Source: Clostridium cadaveris (GTDB lineage Bacteria > Bacillota > Clostridia > Clostridiales > Clostridiaceae). Taken from it: a DNA stretch of 64,000 nt. The notes beneath the pieces were generated by a model. It had not been told where the DNA came from. It made no database searches and was given only the letters and a program-made list of their open reading frames with translations. Shown piece by piece: positions 43,462-53,623 of this stretch. The stretch lies in contig NZ_CP076620.1 in assembly GCF_020911725.1 (NCBI RefSeq), forward strand, positions 872,501 to 936,500, in the 5' to 3' direction. Position 1 is the stretch's first letter, and each line of letters starts with the position of its first letter. Position numbers and translations under genes: made by a program.

Positions 43462-45324
43462 CTACTCCTTCCTGAAATAGTTAGATCTAATTAGTTTATC
43501 ACTCAAATCTAATGAGTCTATCATATATTGCTGTTCTTCCTCACTAAGACCTGTACTTATTATTTTTCTAGTAGAAAGAACTGCAAAGCTTTTATTGGTA
43601 TTTAATAAGTTTCTTCCTAAGGTGCTATTATCATATTTAGAACTATCTACTCCAAAAAGATAACTTAAAGTTGGAAGAATATCAACTTGTCCACCAATAG
43701 TATCTATAGTTTTACCTTCCATGCCTTTAGAGTATATTATTAAAGGTACTTTTAAATCGTTATTTTTATACCAAGTTTCATTATCATTTATTGTAGCGAT
43801 TTCATCTGCAAAGAATTTGTGTACACCTTCATGATCTCCGTATATTACTACTACAGAATTATCTAATATTCCTGAAGTATCCAATTCATTTAAAAACATT
43901 CCTATCTGCTTATCTGTATAGTGAACGGCCTCTATTGATTTTCCGATTTTAGTGTCTTTTAGTGGTCCTGAGGTATCTATATCAATAAATTCTTTAGGCA
44001 TATTAAATGGAGTATGATTTGTCAATGTTATAGAAAAATTATAAAAAGGCTGAGGCTGATTTTTTATGTAAGTTGAAAGCTGTTTTAAGTAGCTTCTATC
44101 ACTTAAACCTAGTCCTATAATTTCGTCAATTTCAAAATTTGCTGAATCTAAACATTTTTCGAATCCTATTGATTTTAAAGCAGACATCCAATTCCAATAA
44201 GAACCCTTATCAGGGTGAGCTGCTAGGGTATTGTATCCCATATCCTTCATAAGTATAGGAAGAGAACTTTTATATGTGTTATTTGGGAACCTGAAAAATG
44301 TACTTCCAGACCTTACTGGGAAAAGTGAAGTATTAGTTAAAAGTTCAGCATCAGATGTCGTACCATTATGAGTTTGCTCATGAAAATTATTAAAATAAAG
44401 GCTGTTTTCTAAAAGCTTATTTAACGTAGGGGTTATTTCTTTGCCATTTATACTTTGGCCAATAACAAAGTTTTCAAGAGACTCTACTTGAAGTATTATA
44501 AGATTTTTGCCTTTAAACATATTTTTATACTCATTGTCAGGGAGAGTTTCTTTTTTATTAGAGAACCAAGTATTTACACAATCCAATTCTTCATTGTTAA
44601 AAACATATTGTTTGCTTTGTTCTTTAAACTCAAAATAATCAAAGATATGATAGCCAATTGGAGTAAGGCATGACATAGTTTGATTTTGTGCCCAAGTAAC
44701 TCTAAACAAATATTGATTAGGGTATGCTTTACCTAGCTTATCTACTTTTATATGAGCATAAAAAAGATAAGAACTGGGAATGAAAACCATTATCAAAAAG
44801 CATATAAATTGAGTTTTATATGACTTTATTTTTAAATCACTTTTTAATGTTAAGATCATTATAACTATCAAGTCTAAAAGAAATAACAAATCAACCCATC
44901 TAAACATGGCCATTATACTTGAACCTAAGTTGTCTAAATTAGAAGAGTATTGAAGCATATGGTAATTTAAAAATGAACGATTGCTTCTAAAATACCATAT
45001 ATCACCTATATAAAGTATAGTGATAAGAAGGTTTATAACAGAAAAACTCCACTTGTGAACTTTACCTGTGAATAAAAATGCAGGTGCTAGTGCTAACATA
45101 AAAAAACTTAAGTATGCCAAAATTGGCGGAGCACTAAAAAATATAGTTTTAAAGTTGACAGTTGTGGCAGTATCGCTAGATATAAGAAATAGAAATAAAA
45201 GTGTTTTTAATGATATAGCTAAAAGACTGTATCTTAAAAGTTTATTTTTCTTTAAAGACTTAAAAGCATATTTTAATGAAAAACTATTTTCAGATACAGT
45301 ATTGTTAAATGTTGAATTTTTCAT
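43462..45324 (-). CDS. LTA synthase-like sulfatase membrane protein (first copy)
   Basis: A 620-residue LtaS/YqgS-type enzyme. About five N-terminal membrane segments (about 30-190) precede an extracellular sulfatase domain from about 270. Active-site features: NLIILQVESLENFV with metal Glu near 283, HNGTTSDAELL with the catalytic Thr near 325, YGDHEGVHK near 490 and the GGQVDILPTLSYLFG segment near 540. Such enzymes polymerise glycerol phosphate from phosphatidylglycerol or act on related lipids. A second, similar protein is encoded about 8 kb away on the other strand; the two may divide primase and polymerase roles. Confidence 0.87.
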   Translation of the reverse strand: MKNSTFNNTVSENSFSLKYAFKSLKKNKLLRYSLLAISLKTLLFLFLISSDTATTVNFKTIFFSAPPILAYLSFFMLALAPAFLFTGKVHKWSFSVINLLITILYIGDIWYFRSNRSFLNYHMLQYSSNLDNLGSSIMAMFRWVDLLFLLDLIVIMILTLKSDLKIKSYKTQFICFLIMVFIPSSYLFYAHIKVDKLGKAYPNQYLFRVTWAQNQTMSCLTPIGYHIFDYFEFKEQSKQYVFNNEELDCVNTWFSNKKETLPDNEYKNMFKGKNLIILQVESLENFVIGQSINGKEITPTLNKLLENSLYFNNFHEQTHNGTTSDAELLTNTSLFPVRSGSTFFRFPNNTYKSSLPILMKDMGYNTLAAHPDKGSYWNWMSALKSIGFEKCLDSANFEIDEIIGLGLSDRSYLKQLSTYIKNQPQPFYNFSITLTNHTPFNMPKEFIDIDTSGPLKDTKIGKSIEAVHYTDKQIGMFLNELDTSGILDNSVVVIYGDHEGVHKFFADEIATINDNETWYKNNDLKVPLIIYSKGMEGKTIDTIGGQVDILPTLSYLFGVDSSKYDNSTLGRNLLNTNKSFAVLSTRKIISTGLSEEEQQYMIDSLDLSDKLIRSNYFRKE

Positions 45325-45455
45325 TGGTAGTATCCTCCATATTATAAAGTGTATATTATAAAGTATATTTAGTATACTACATATAAACTAGTAGGTTATG
45401 AATTTTGTTGGGTACTTAAGGTAAACTTAAGTATTTAAAATGTTTTTTAAATAAA

Positions 45456-45504
45456 AAGGGACTGTTACAAAATGATTATTTCACTTTGTAACGGTCCTTT
45501 GAAA
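45456..45504 (-). terminator. Terminator of the HTH-TPR regulator gene
   Basis: On the minus strand AAAGGACCGTTACAAA pairs with TTTGTAACAGTCCCTTT (one bulge), followed by TTTATTTAAA. It lies 14 nt after the stop codon. Confidence 0.8.
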
Positions 45505-45517
45505 ACAAGTATTAAAA

Positions 45518-46831
45518 TTATTCTGTAAGAAAGCTTAAAAGGCCACTTAATGAATCGCTATCTTTAGTATTAATATAGTAATTTAAAAGCTTGAAAATAA
45601 GCTCATTTACTTTAGTAAGTTTATTTATAGATATTAAAGTAAGGATTTCTGTTTTAAAAAAATCTATCTTATCATAGCAATTATTACTTATTAAAAAATC
45701 AAGATATTTAGATAATATTGATATTATTTCATCGTTATCAACATTGTTTCTGCAAGCACTTATAGATAAGTCAAATAACTTTATTGCAGACTCAAGATCA
45801 TCTATGAACCAATAGAATTCAGCAAAAGAGCTGAATATTCTAGCTGACCTTATAGTTGTATCCATAGTGCAGTATTCTTTTAAAATTGATTCATTTAATT
45901 TTAAAGAATTTAATACATTCTTAGAATCTTTAGTAAAGACATATATTTCAAGCATGGAATTTATAGCTAATAGTTTGTCCTCTATGCAGTCTTTACGAAG
46001 AGAAGCAAGAATTTTTTTCTCAATCCTTAAAGTGTCATTAAAAAATCTCTTTTTCTTTAAGCATTGAGCTTTCAATTTAAGAAGTAAAATCTTTTTTTCT
46101 GGATTTTTTGCAAAATAAGGAGATAGCTTATCATCTATAAAAGAAATTTTATTTAATGCATCATCTAGGTTATCTAAATAAATACAAGATTTTATACTGT
46201 TGATGTAGAATTGATAGAGTATATCATCATTTAAAATATCTATATTTACTAAAGCTAAGCTACTATAAGTTAAAACATCTTCATAGTTATGATTAGAGAA
46301 AGAACTTACGCTTAACTTATAAAGAACATTTATAAGTTCTCTCAAATTGTTTTCTTGAAGAATGTTTTCATAGGCTTTTAGATAGAAATTATTAGCTTTA
46401 TAAAAATTATTAAATTTAAAATACAGATCTCCTATAAGACAATAAATTTCAGCTTTTTTATCATATATAGGGTAGCTCATTAGAAATTTTTCTATATCTA
46501 TAGATATCTTGTTTAGTTTTGATAAAGATAGAAAGTCATTTTTTAAATCTAGTATGTATTTATCAGCAATTTTTTTTGCTTGACTTTCTACATCTTCAAG
46601 CAAATATTCTGAAGTTACACTGAAATCTATTCCCTTTTCTTTGCATACTCTATTTATATTTTCAGATAAAATTATAGCAACTTTAGATGTCAAATTAGCT
46701 TTGTCATTTTCAATTATGCTAATTAGATTTCTGGTTATCTCGCCTCCAGTTATGTCTTCCTGATTAATTTTAAATGATTTACGAATTTTACGAATCTTTT
46801 TCCCAGGTGATAATATTTCTTGACCTTCCAT
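45518..46831 (-). CDS. HTH-XRE regulator with TPR-like repeats
   Basis: A 437-residue protein with an N-terminal XRE helix-turn-helix (about 8-60: SPGKKIRKIRKSFKINQEDITGG, TRNLISIIEND) and an all-helical rest with TPR-like repeats (IYCLIGDLYFKFNNFYKANNFYLKAYE near 135; further repeats to the C-terminus). This is the layout of RRNPP-type peptide-responsive regulators and related clostridial proteins. I found no obvious propeptide gene beside it: the downstream gap holds a terminator and the next operon, the upstream gap is AT-rich. The ligand, if any, is unknown. Confidence 0.78.
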   Translation of the reverse strand: MEGQEILSPGKKIRKIRKSFKINQEDITGGEITRNLISIIENDKANLTSKVAIILSENINRVCKEKGIDFSVTSEYLLEDVESQAKKIADKYILDLKNDFLSLSKLNKISIDIEKFLMSYPIYDKKAEIYCLIGDLYFKFNNFYKANNFYLKAYENILQENNLRELINVLYKLSVSSFSNHNYEDVLTYSSLALVNIDILNDDILYQFYINSIKSCIYLDNLDDALNKISFIDDKLSPYFAKNPEKKILLLKLKAQCLKKKRFFNDTLRIEKKILASLRKDCIEDKLLAINSMLEIYVFTKDSKNVLNSLKLNESILKEYCTMDTTIRSARIFSSFAEFYWFIDDLESAIKLFDLSISACRNNVDNDEIISILSKYLDFLISNNCYDKIDFFKTEILTLISINKLTKVNELIFKLLNYYINTKDSDSLSGLLSFLTE

Positions 46832-47199
46832 TATAATCTCCTTCCTTTAAAAATAATTAATAAATAAAATAATAAGTAAAATAATAAGTAAAGAATAAAT
46901 ATAGTAATGTGTGAGAAAATCTAACATTATATGAAAGTATAATTAAAATAATATTGAAACTAAAGATATGTAAATTAACATAAATATTACATCATATCTT
47001 TATTATATCAAATATAAGAAAAATATGTAATGAAATTTTCGTAATATTTACACATTAATTTACAAAAACTTGAACAAATCATATATGACTAGTGTATTGT
47101 TTTTGTGATATAATTGTTAGATAATACAATAATTAAATTTTACCTTTAAGTTAGAAAAATTAGCAATACATAATTTTATATTAAAGGAGTATTAGACAT
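46832..47199. other. AT-rich divergent promoter region
   Basis: About 370 bases without recognised genes. Near 46862-46890 the unit AAAATAATAAGT is repeated twice in tandem. TATAAT elements on both strands suggest divergent promoters for the HTH-TPR gene (minus, around 47000, weak -35) and the DUF3006 operon (plus, annotated separately). Confidence 0.45.
47085..47114 (+). promoter_or_regulatory. Promoter of the DUF3006-lepB-pepV operon
   Basis: ATGACT and TATAAT are separated by 18 nt, about 70 nt upstream of the DUF3006 binding site. Confidence 0.5.
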
Positions 47200-47430
47200 A
47201 TGAGAAGATCTTATATAGTAGACAGGATAGAGGGCAGTTTTGCTGTATGTGAAGAAGAAGATGGAACCATGGAAAATATATCTTTAGAGAAGATAAAAGG
47301 TGATATACGAGATGGTGTAATTCTTTTAGAAACTTGCAAAGGATATTTCAGAGTTGATGAAGAAAAGACAAGAGAGAGGGAAAAGGAAGTGCAGGATTTT
47401 ATGAAAGGTATGTGGAGTGATGAGGAGTAG
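47200..47430 (+). CDS. DUF3006 domain protein
   Basis: A 76-residue protein of the DUF3006 family: SYIVDRIEGSFAVCEEEDGTMENISLEKI at the start is the family pattern, a small beta-rich domain of unknown function. The C-terminal third is charged and helical. AAAGGAGTATTAGACAT precedes the ATG. It overlaps the signal peptidase start by 11-14 bases, so the two are co-translated; DUF3006 genes are often found beside secreted-protein or hydrolase genes. Confidence 0.82.
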   Translation: MRRSYIVDRIEGSFAVCEEEDGTMENISLEKIKGDIRDGVILLETCKGYFRVDEEKTREREKEVQDFMKGMWSDEE

Positions 47431-47968
47431 TAGAGCAAAGAGAAATAGTAATGAATTTATGACATTTTTTAAAGATTGGATAATACCAATTTTAATAGCT
47501 GTACTCGTAGCTAATCTAGTTACTAAGTATGTGTTGTTTAAAGTATTAATACCTAGCGAATCCATGTATCCTACTCTTGAAAAGGGAGACCAGCTTTTTG
47601 CTACAATGATTTACAATCATGATAAGATAAAAAGAGGGGATATGATAGTTTTCAAGTTTGACCAAGATGGTAAGGATGAAACTCTAATAAAGAGAGTGAT
47701 AGGACTTCCAGGAGATGAAGTGGTTGTTAAACCTAACGGAGAAGTTTATGTGAATAATGAAGAATTAGATGAACCATACAAAGTTCAAGGAAATACGCAA
47801 CCTGGATATTTTCAAGTGCCTGATGGGAAATATTTGTTTTTAGGAGATAATCGAAACAATTCTTATGACAGCAGATTCTGGAAAGACCCATATATAGATA
47901 AAAGTAATATAATTGCTAAAGCAAGAGTTAGAGTGTATCCATTTAATAGAATGAAATTTTTTGATTAG
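47420..47968 (+). CDS. lepB: Signal peptidase I
   Basis: Type I signal peptidase (182 residues) that cleaves Sec signal peptides at the outer face of the membrane. One N-terminal membrane segment (about 18-38), catalytic Ser in PSESMYPTLEKGD near 47, general-base Lys in LIKRVIGLPGDEV near 92, and the conserved GDNRNNSYDSRFWK (box E) near 146. Start is the ATG; a GTG directly before it is also possible. It overlaps the DUF3006 gene and ends 10 nt before the second pepV, forming a three-gene operon. Confidence 0.92.
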   Translation: MRSSRAKRNSNEFMTFFKDWIIPILIAVLVANLVTKYVLFKVLIPSESMYPTLEKGDQLFATMIYNHDKIKRGDMIVFKFDQDGKDETLIKRVIGLPGDEVVVKPNGEVYVNNEELDEPYKVQGNTQPGYFQVPDGKYLFLGDNRNNSYDSRFWKDPYIDKSNIIAKARVRVYPFNRMKFFD

Positions 47969-47978
47969 GGGGATAATT

Positions 47979-49346
47979 ATGTTAAATAAAAGAATAGATG
48001 AATTACAAGAGGAACTTCTTTCTTCAACCCAAAGGCTTTTGAAAATCAGAAGTTTAGAAGGGCAAGCGCTTCCAGGAATGCCATTTGGAAAAGAAGTTAA
48101 TGATGCACTGATGGAAGCTTTAAAAATATCAGAGGAATTAGGCTTTAAAACCAAAAATGTAGATGGCTATGCAGGATATGCAGAGTATGGTGATGGTGAC
48201 GAGTATATAGGAGTATTAGGACACTTAGATGTTGTACCTGAAGGTAGTGGCTGGAATCATGAACCATATGGAGGAGAAATAAGCGACGGAAAGGTATGGG
48301 GAAGAGGATCTCTAGATGACAAGGGGCCTATAATTGCAGCACTTTATGGATTAAAAGCTATAAAGGATTTAAACCTTCCATTAAGCAAAAAGGTAAGGAT
48401 AATTTTTGGAACTAATGAGGAAACAGGCTGCGGTGAGATAGAATATTATCTAAAAAAAGAAAAGGCACCTATTATGGCGTTTACTCCAGATGCAGAGTTT
48501 CCAATAATTTATGCTGAAAAGGGAATATTGAACTTTACAATGCATAGTGACTTTTCTCAAAGTGGAAATGTCATAATATCTTATATAAAGGGAGGAGAAA
48601 GAGCCAATATAGTACCAGGATATTGTGAAGCATTAGTCAAGGGTGCAGATAGGGCTATATTAGATAGCTATATAATTCAAAATAGAGCTGCTATAGATAT
48701 AGAAGAGTGTGAAGAGGGAATGATTTTAAAATCTCATGGAGTATCTGCTCATGGTTCGACTCCAGAAAAAGGAAAAAATGCTATAATGGAACTTATACTT
48801 GCATTAAATACTCTAGATATAGATGGAAAAGCAGGAATTATAATAGATACTCTTGCACATAAGATTGGAAGAGATGTTAATGGAGAAAACATAGGAGCCG
48901 GCTTATGGGATGAGCCTTCAGGAAAGTTAACATTAAATGCAGGAGTTATAAATATGAGTGAAACTTCATTAGATTTCAGAATAGATATAAGATACCCTGT
49001 TACTAAAAATAAAACAGAGATACTAGATGGAATAGAAAATTCATTAAAGAAATCAGAAATTGAGATTAAAGATATAGATGAAGTAGGGCCTCTTTACTTC
49101 TCAAAAGATCATGAGCTTATTAAGAAACTTCAAAAGGCTTATGCAGAGGTAACTGGATTTGACTCAGAACCTTTAGCTATTGGAGGAGGAACTTATGCAA
49201 AGTCTATGCCTAATACAGTGGCATTTGGACCAGCTTTCCCAGGCAGAGGCGATTTGGCTCATCAACCAAATGAATATATAAGCATAGATGATTTAATGAT
49301 GAGTGCAAAAATATATGGAAGAGCTATATATGAACTTGCAAAATAG
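47979..49346 (+). CDS. pepV: Dipeptidase PepV (M20 family), second copy
   Basis: Zinc dipeptidase of 455 residues. Motifs: GHLDVVPEG near 78 (metal His), GRGSLDDKGP near 107 (metal Asp), GTNEETGCGEIEYY near 145 (catalytic Glu), TPDAEFP near 170, SAHGSTPEKGKNA near 260 in the lid domain, and GRGDLAHQPNEY near 425 (metal His). The ATG has AGGGGGATAATT upstream; a TTG 18 nt earlier lacks one. It shares the fold with the PepV-like protein at about 31.5 kb, so the genome carries at least two. It cleaves dipeptides with a broad preference. Confidence 0.9.
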   Translation: MLNKRIDELQEELLSSTQRLLKIRSLEGQALPGMPFGKEVNDALMEALKISEELGFKTKNVDGYAGYAEYGDGDEYIGVLGHLDVVPEGSGWNHEPYGGEISDGKVWGRGSLDDKGPIIAALYGLKAIKDLNLPLSKKVRIIFGTNEETGCGEIEYYLKKEKAPIMAFTPDAEFPIIYAEKGILNFTMHSDFSQSGNVIISYIKGGERANIVPGYCEALVKGADRAILDSYIIQNRAAIDIEECEEGMILKSHGVSAHGSTPEKGKNAIMELILALNTLDIDGKAGIIIDTLAHKIGRDVNGENIGAGLWDEPSGKLTLNAGVINMSETSLDFRIDIRYPVTKNKTEILDGIENSLKKSEIEIKDIDEVGPLYFSKDHELIKKLQKAYAEVTGFDSEPLAIGGGTYAKSMPNTVAFGPAFPGRGDLAHQPNEYISIDDLMMSAKIYGRAIYELAK

Positions 49347-49422
49347 TTTGTTTTGCAAGTCATCCTTAAAACAAGACAGATATATGGATACGAAAGGATG
49401 TGAAATGCCATAAGGCGGAGAC

Positions 49423-51285
49423 ATGTTTAAAAATAAAAAAACTAAATTTACTCTAGCATATGTGATAATAACTTTACTTATGGTTTTATTTATTAATGAT
49501 TTGATAACATCGTATACTACAAAAGAAATAACCTATAATGAATTTTTAAATATGGTTGAAAGCAATGAAGTAGAAAGTGTAATCATGGAGAGAGATAGGA
49601 TACTCATAATACCTCAGAAGAACAATGAGTATTCAAATAAGACTTTATATACAGGATATATAAATGATCCGGACCTTATAAAGATTTTAAAGACTAATAA
49701 TGTAGATATGAAAAGAAATGTTCAAACCAACGACCCAATAACTAATATAATCTTTTATTGGATAGGACCTATTGTCATATTTATGTTTTTAGGTAAATTG
49801 CTTTTTGGAAGATTAGACAAGAAAATGGGTGGAGGAGTTATGTCCTTCGGAAAGAATGTTGGGAAACTTTATGCTGAAAATGAAACAGGAAAGACCTTTA
49901 GAGATGTAGCAGGACAAGAAGAAGCAAAAGAATCTCTTGTAGAGATAGTTGATTTTCTTCACAATCCTCAAAAGTATGCAGACATAGGAGCACAGCTTCC
50001 TAAAGGAGCACTTTTAGTAGGACCTCCTGGTACTGGAAAGACTCTTTTGGCTAAGGCTGTAGCGGGAGAAGCTAAGGTACCATTTTTCTCTATGTCTGGT
50101 TCTGATTTCGTAGAAATGTTTGTAGGTATGGGAGCTGCCAGAGTCAGGGACTTATTTAAGCAGGCAGAAGAAAAAGCTCCTTGTATTGTGTTCATAGATG
50201 AGATAGATGCTATAGGTAAAAGCAGAGAGGGATCTATACAAGGAAATGACGAAAGAGAACAGACACTAAATCAGCTTTTATCTGAAATGGATGGATTTGA
50301 TTCTTCTAAAGGAGTTGTAATTTTAGCAGCAACTAACAGGCCAGAAGTGTTGGACAAGGCACTTTTAAGACCTGGAAGGTTTGATAGAAGGGTTATAGTA
50401 GATAGACCTGACCTTAAAGGAAGAGAGGCAATTTTAAAAGTACATGCTAAGGATGTAAAGCTATCAGATGATGTAGACTTGAATTCTATAGCAAAGGGAA
50501 CCCCAGGTGCTGTAGGAGCGGACTTAGCAAATATAGTTAATGAGGCTGCACTTAGAGCTGTTGCAAATGATAGAAAAATGGTTATGCAAGAAGATTTAGA
50601 AGAGGCAGTTGAAGTTATAATAGCAGGTAAGGAGAAGAAGGATAGAATCCTTTCTCCAAAGGAAAAGAGGATAGTGGCATTTCACGAGGTTGGTCATGCA
50701 CTTATCGCTACCTTGTTAAAGAATGCTGACCCTGTCCATAAGATAACTATTGTTCCAAGAACTATGGGAGCTTTAGGATATACAATGCAACTGCCAGCAG
50801 AAGAAAAATATCTTGTTTCTAAAGATGAGCTTTTAGATCAGATAACAGTAATGCTTGGAGGAAGGGCAGCAGAAGAAGTAGAGTTTAATATAATTTCTAC
50901 TGGTGCTTCTAACGATATAGAAAGAGCAACACAAAGTGCTAGAAATATGGTTACTATTTACGGAATGACCGATAGATTTGACATGATGGCTTTAGAATCT
51001 ATGTCTAGCAGATATCTTGACGGAAGACCTGTTCAGCAATGCAGTAATGAAACAGCATCTATAATAGATGAAGAAACTCTTAGTATAATAAAAACATGTC
51101 ATGATAAGGCAATACAGCTTTTAAGTGATAATAGAGAACTTTTACTAGAAATCTCCGAAACTCTTATAGAGAAGGAAACTTTACTAGGTGAAGAATTTAG
51201 TGAAATAGTAAAGGCTAAAAAGCCAGAACTATTTAGCAATGAAGAGGGAATAGCTTTTGATAAAGAGGAGATTATAGAAGAATAG
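49423..51285 (+). CDS. ftsH: ATP-dependent zinc metalloprotease FtsH
   Basis: Membrane-anchored AAA+ protease (620 residues) that degrades misfolded membrane and regulatory proteins. Two N-terminal membrane segments (about 8-26 and 105-125) flank an extracytoplasmic domain; the AAA module has Walker A GPPGTGKT near 202, Walker [13 protein letters not shown] near 255, and the second region of homology [21 protein letters not shown]; the M41 protease domain has the zinc motif HEVGH near 423. The pore motif is [20 protein letters not shown] precedes the ATG. It may be a paralogue, since ftsH commonly sits beside tilS/hpt, which are absent here. Confidence 0.93.
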   Translation: MFKNKKTKFTLAYVIITLLMVLFINDLITSYTTKEITYNEFLNMVESNEVESVIMERDRILIIPQKNNEYSNKTLYTGYINDPDLIKILKTNNVDMKRNVQTNDPITNIIFYWIGPIVIFMFLGKLLFGRLDKKMGGGVMSFGKNVGKLYAENETGKTFRDVAGQEEAKESLVEIVDFLHNPQKYADIGAQLPKGALLVGPPGTGKTLLAKAVAGEAKVPFFSMSGSDFVEMFVGMGAARVRDLFKQAEEKAPCIVFIDEIDAIGKSREGSIQGNDEREQTLNQLLSEMDGFDSSKGVVILAATNRPEVLDKALLRPGRFDRRVIVDRPDLKGREAILKVHAKDVKLSDDVDLNSIAKGTPGAVGADLANIVNEAALRAVANDRKMVMQEDLEEAVEVIIAGKEKKDRILSPKEKRIVAFHEVGHALIATLLKNADPVHKITIVPRTMGALGYTMQLPAEEKYLVSKDELLDQITVMLGGRAAEEVEFNIISTGASNDIERATQSARNMVTIYGMTDRFDMMALESMSSRYLDGRPVQQCSNETASIIDEETLSIIKTCHDKAIQLLSDNRELLLEISETLIEKETLLGEEFSEIVKAKKPELFSNEEGIAFDKEEIIEE

Positions 51286-51296
51286 TAATTTATAGG

Positions 51297-51344
51297 ACTG
51301 ACTCATTAAGGTAATACTAATATTATGAGTCAGTTTTACTTTTC
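51297..51344 (+). terminator. Terminator after ftsH
   Basis: ACTGACTCAT and ATGAGTCAGT form a perfect 10-bp stem with an 18-nt loop, followed by TTTACTTTTC. Confidence 0.82.
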
Positions 51345-51361
51345 ATAAAAAGGAGATGACA

Positions 51362-53485
51362 ATGGTGAGTGAGAATAATTTCTTGAAAGACCAGGAAAAG
51401 GAAATACAGTTTCATATGGAAAAGCTTAAGTTAAAAGAAACTATAGAAAAGATAAATGATGAGATACTAAGTACTTTAGATAAAAGAAAAGGCTTTATGA
51501 ACTATATAAAAGAATATAGAAAAGAAAATCTTGAAGAATATAGAGATGATGAAGATATGGGTATTGAATATTTTGATCATGATAAATTTCTTCAGGAAGA
51601 AAGCTTTAAAATCATAGATAAGAGATTAAAGGAGCTTACGGAGCTTAAACTATCTCCTTATTTTGGAAGGATAACATTTTTAGACAAAGATATTGAAGAA
51701 GTGGAAGATATATACATAGGAAAATATGGGCTTAAAAAAGAAGGTGCATATCTTCCAACTATAGTAGACTGGAGAGCTCCTGTAGCATCTTTATTCTATG
51801 CTGGAACTTTAGGAGAATATCATTATGAATGCCCAGCAGGCAGAGTGGATGTTGATATAGAGAAAAGAAGGCAGTATATAATAAAGAGATCAGAGCTTTT
51901 AGGTCTTTTTGATTCGGATTTGGACGTTAAGGATGAGATACTTCAAATGGTGTTGAGTTCAAATACAAATGAGAAATTAAAAGACATAATCTTAACTATT
52001 CAAAAAGAACAAGATGAGATAATAAGACAGCCTAGAAACGGTGTTGTTGTGGTAAATGGGGTAGCTGGAAGCGGAAAGACTACTATAGCTCTTCACAGGA
52101 TAGCTTATTTATTATATAACTTTAGAAAATATTTAGAGAACAAGGTTCTAATACTTGGACCTAACTTTATTTTCATGGAGTATATATCAAGAGTTCTTCC
52201 ATCACTAGGAGAGGATGGAGTAAAGCAAAATACCTTCAGAGAATTTGCATTAAGTCTTTTGAATATTCCAGAAGAAATAATGGATTTTTCTACAAAAATG
52301 CAGCAGGTATTAGAAGGAGATAAATCTTTAGAAGAAGATATTTTAAAAAAGACTTCTGAAAGTTTCATAGATAATCTTGATGGACTTATAGAGAAATTAG
52401 AGAAAAACTATTATAATGTTGAAAATATAATGTTTAGAGGGAAAGTAGTAGTAAATGCAGAAGAGATAAAAGCTATGTTCAGTGATTACTACAAATCTAT
52501 GCCTTTATTTAGAAGGGCTGCAAAGATAAAAAGAATTTGTATAAGCAGAATAAAAGATGAAAGAGATAATATATTTAGAGATATAAAGGCTAAGTATAAG
52601 GAAAAGCGAGAATCCTTATCTGAAAGTGATAGGGAGTTCCAAGAAAATGATCTTGAATTTAAGAGAAGACTTGAGATTAGGGATTTAATTAGAGATGTTA
52701 TGAATACAAGAAAAAGCTTAAACTGGCTTGATGGAGAGGACGTTTACAGCATATATAAGAAATATAACGGAGATGGAGTGCTTATAGATGAAGATTTGGC
52801 ACCAATGCTTTATCTAGAAATCAAGTTATGGGGATTAAAATCTAATGATGACATAAAGCATGTTGTAATTGATGAGGCTCAGGACTATTCTTCACTTCAA
52901 TTTAAGGTTATACAGGAACTTACAGGAGCAAAATCATTCACTGTTGTAGGGGATTGCAACCAAAGACTTATAGTAAACAAAAACATTCCTATGATGCATT
53001 TAAATGATATACTTGAAAGTGAGAGTATAAAGGAATTCAATTTGAAAAAGAGTTATCGTTCTACAAAACAGATTATGGAATATGCAAATAGTTTTACGGG
53101 TTATGAAGAGGTTCCATTTGTAAGAGAAGGAGAAAAAGTTCAAGTTCAGAACTTCAAAAATATAGGTGATTCAATAACTAGAATTAAAGAAACTATAGAA
53201 TTACTTTTAAAAGATGGATTAGAAAATATAGCAGTAATATGTAGAACGTCATCTATGACTAAAGAAATATCAAAGCAGCTTAAAAAGAGTATTAATATTA
53301 GAAGCATAGATAATGAATACATGATTTATAATGGCGGAGTAGTAGTTATACCGAGTTACCTTGCAAAAGGACTTGAATTTGACGGAGTAATCATAGTAGA
53401 TGAAAATAAAGAGGGGCAGGATTTAGTTAAGTATATAATGAGCACAAGAGCACTTCATAGGCTTTATGATTTTAGAATAGGATAA
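51362..53485 (+). CDS. helD: HelD-like RNA polymerase recycling helicase-family ATPase
   Basis: UvrD-like superfamily 1 ATPase of 707 residues. An N-terminal coiled-coil arm (about 10-60, KLKETIEKINDEILSTLDKRKGF) and the RAPVASLFY segment near 140 are HelD features; in HelD these arms enter RNA polymerase channels and release it from DNA. ATPase motifs: Walker A VNGVAGSGKTTIALHR near 225, Walker B HVVIDEAQDYS near 500, motif III VGDCNQR near 527, motif IV SYRSTKQIM near 562. The ATG is chosen because AAAGGAG lies 6 nt upstream; an ATG two codons earlier directly abuts it. Confidence 0.88.
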   Translation: MVSENNFLKDQEKEIQFHMEKLKLKETIEKINDEILSTLDKRKGFMNYIKEYRKENLEEYRDDEDMGIEYFDHDKFLQEESFKIIDKRLKELTELKLSPYFGRITFLDKDIEEVEDIYIGKYGLKKEGAYLPTIVDWRAPVASLFYAGTLGEYHYECPAGRVDVDIEKRRQYIIKRSELLGLFDSDLDVKDEILQMVLSSNTNEKLKDIILTIQKEQDEIIRQPRNGVVVVNGVAGSGKTTIALHRIAYLLYNFRKYLENKVLILGPNFIFMEYISRVLPSLGEDGVKQNTFREFALSLLNIPEEIMDFSTKMQQVLEGDKSLEEDILKKTSESFIDNLDGLIEKLEKNYYNVENIMFRGKVVVNAEEIKAMFSDYYKSMPLFRRAAKIKRICISRIKDERDNIFRDIKAKYKEKRESLSESDREFQENDLEFKRRLEIRDLIRDVMNTRKSLNWLDGEDVYSIYKKYNGDGVLIDEDLAPMLYLEIKLWGLKSNDDIKHVVIDEAQDYSSLQFKVIQELTGAKSFTVVGDCNQRLIVNKNIPMMHLNDILESESIKEFNLKKSYRSTKQIMEYANSFTGYEEVPFVREGEKVQVQNFKNIGDSITRIKETIELLLKDGLENIAVICRTSSMTKEISKQLKKSINIRSIDNEYMIYNGGVVVIPSYLAKGLEFDGVIIVDENKEGQDLVKYIMSTRALHRLYDFRIG

Positions 53486-53490
53486 AGTAT

Positions 53491-53543
53491 AAGCTGAATT
53501 AGTTGGGAAATATATGATTTCCAATTAATTCAGCTTTTCTTAA
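53491..53543 (+). terminator. Terminator after helD
   Basis: AAGCTGAATTAGTTGG and CCAATTAATTCAGCTT pair (one mismatch), followed by TTCTTAAG. Confidence 0.78.
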
Positions 53544-53623
53544 GAAAGAAAGGAATTAATATTCATTTTTATGTGATATAATATTAAACTGATGAAAGAA
53601 TTTTAGCGATAGGCGGTGCATCG

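Noticed and set aside
46862-46890. Tandem AAAATAATAAGT units
   Set aside because: Only two copies in very AT-rich intergenic DNA; too short to call a repeat array.
49405-49425. GCCATAAGGCGGAG before ftsH resembles GCCATAAGGCAGAG after pfk
   Set aside because: The pfk copy is explained as a terminator arm and the ftsH copy as a ribosome binding site; no longer repeat extends from either.
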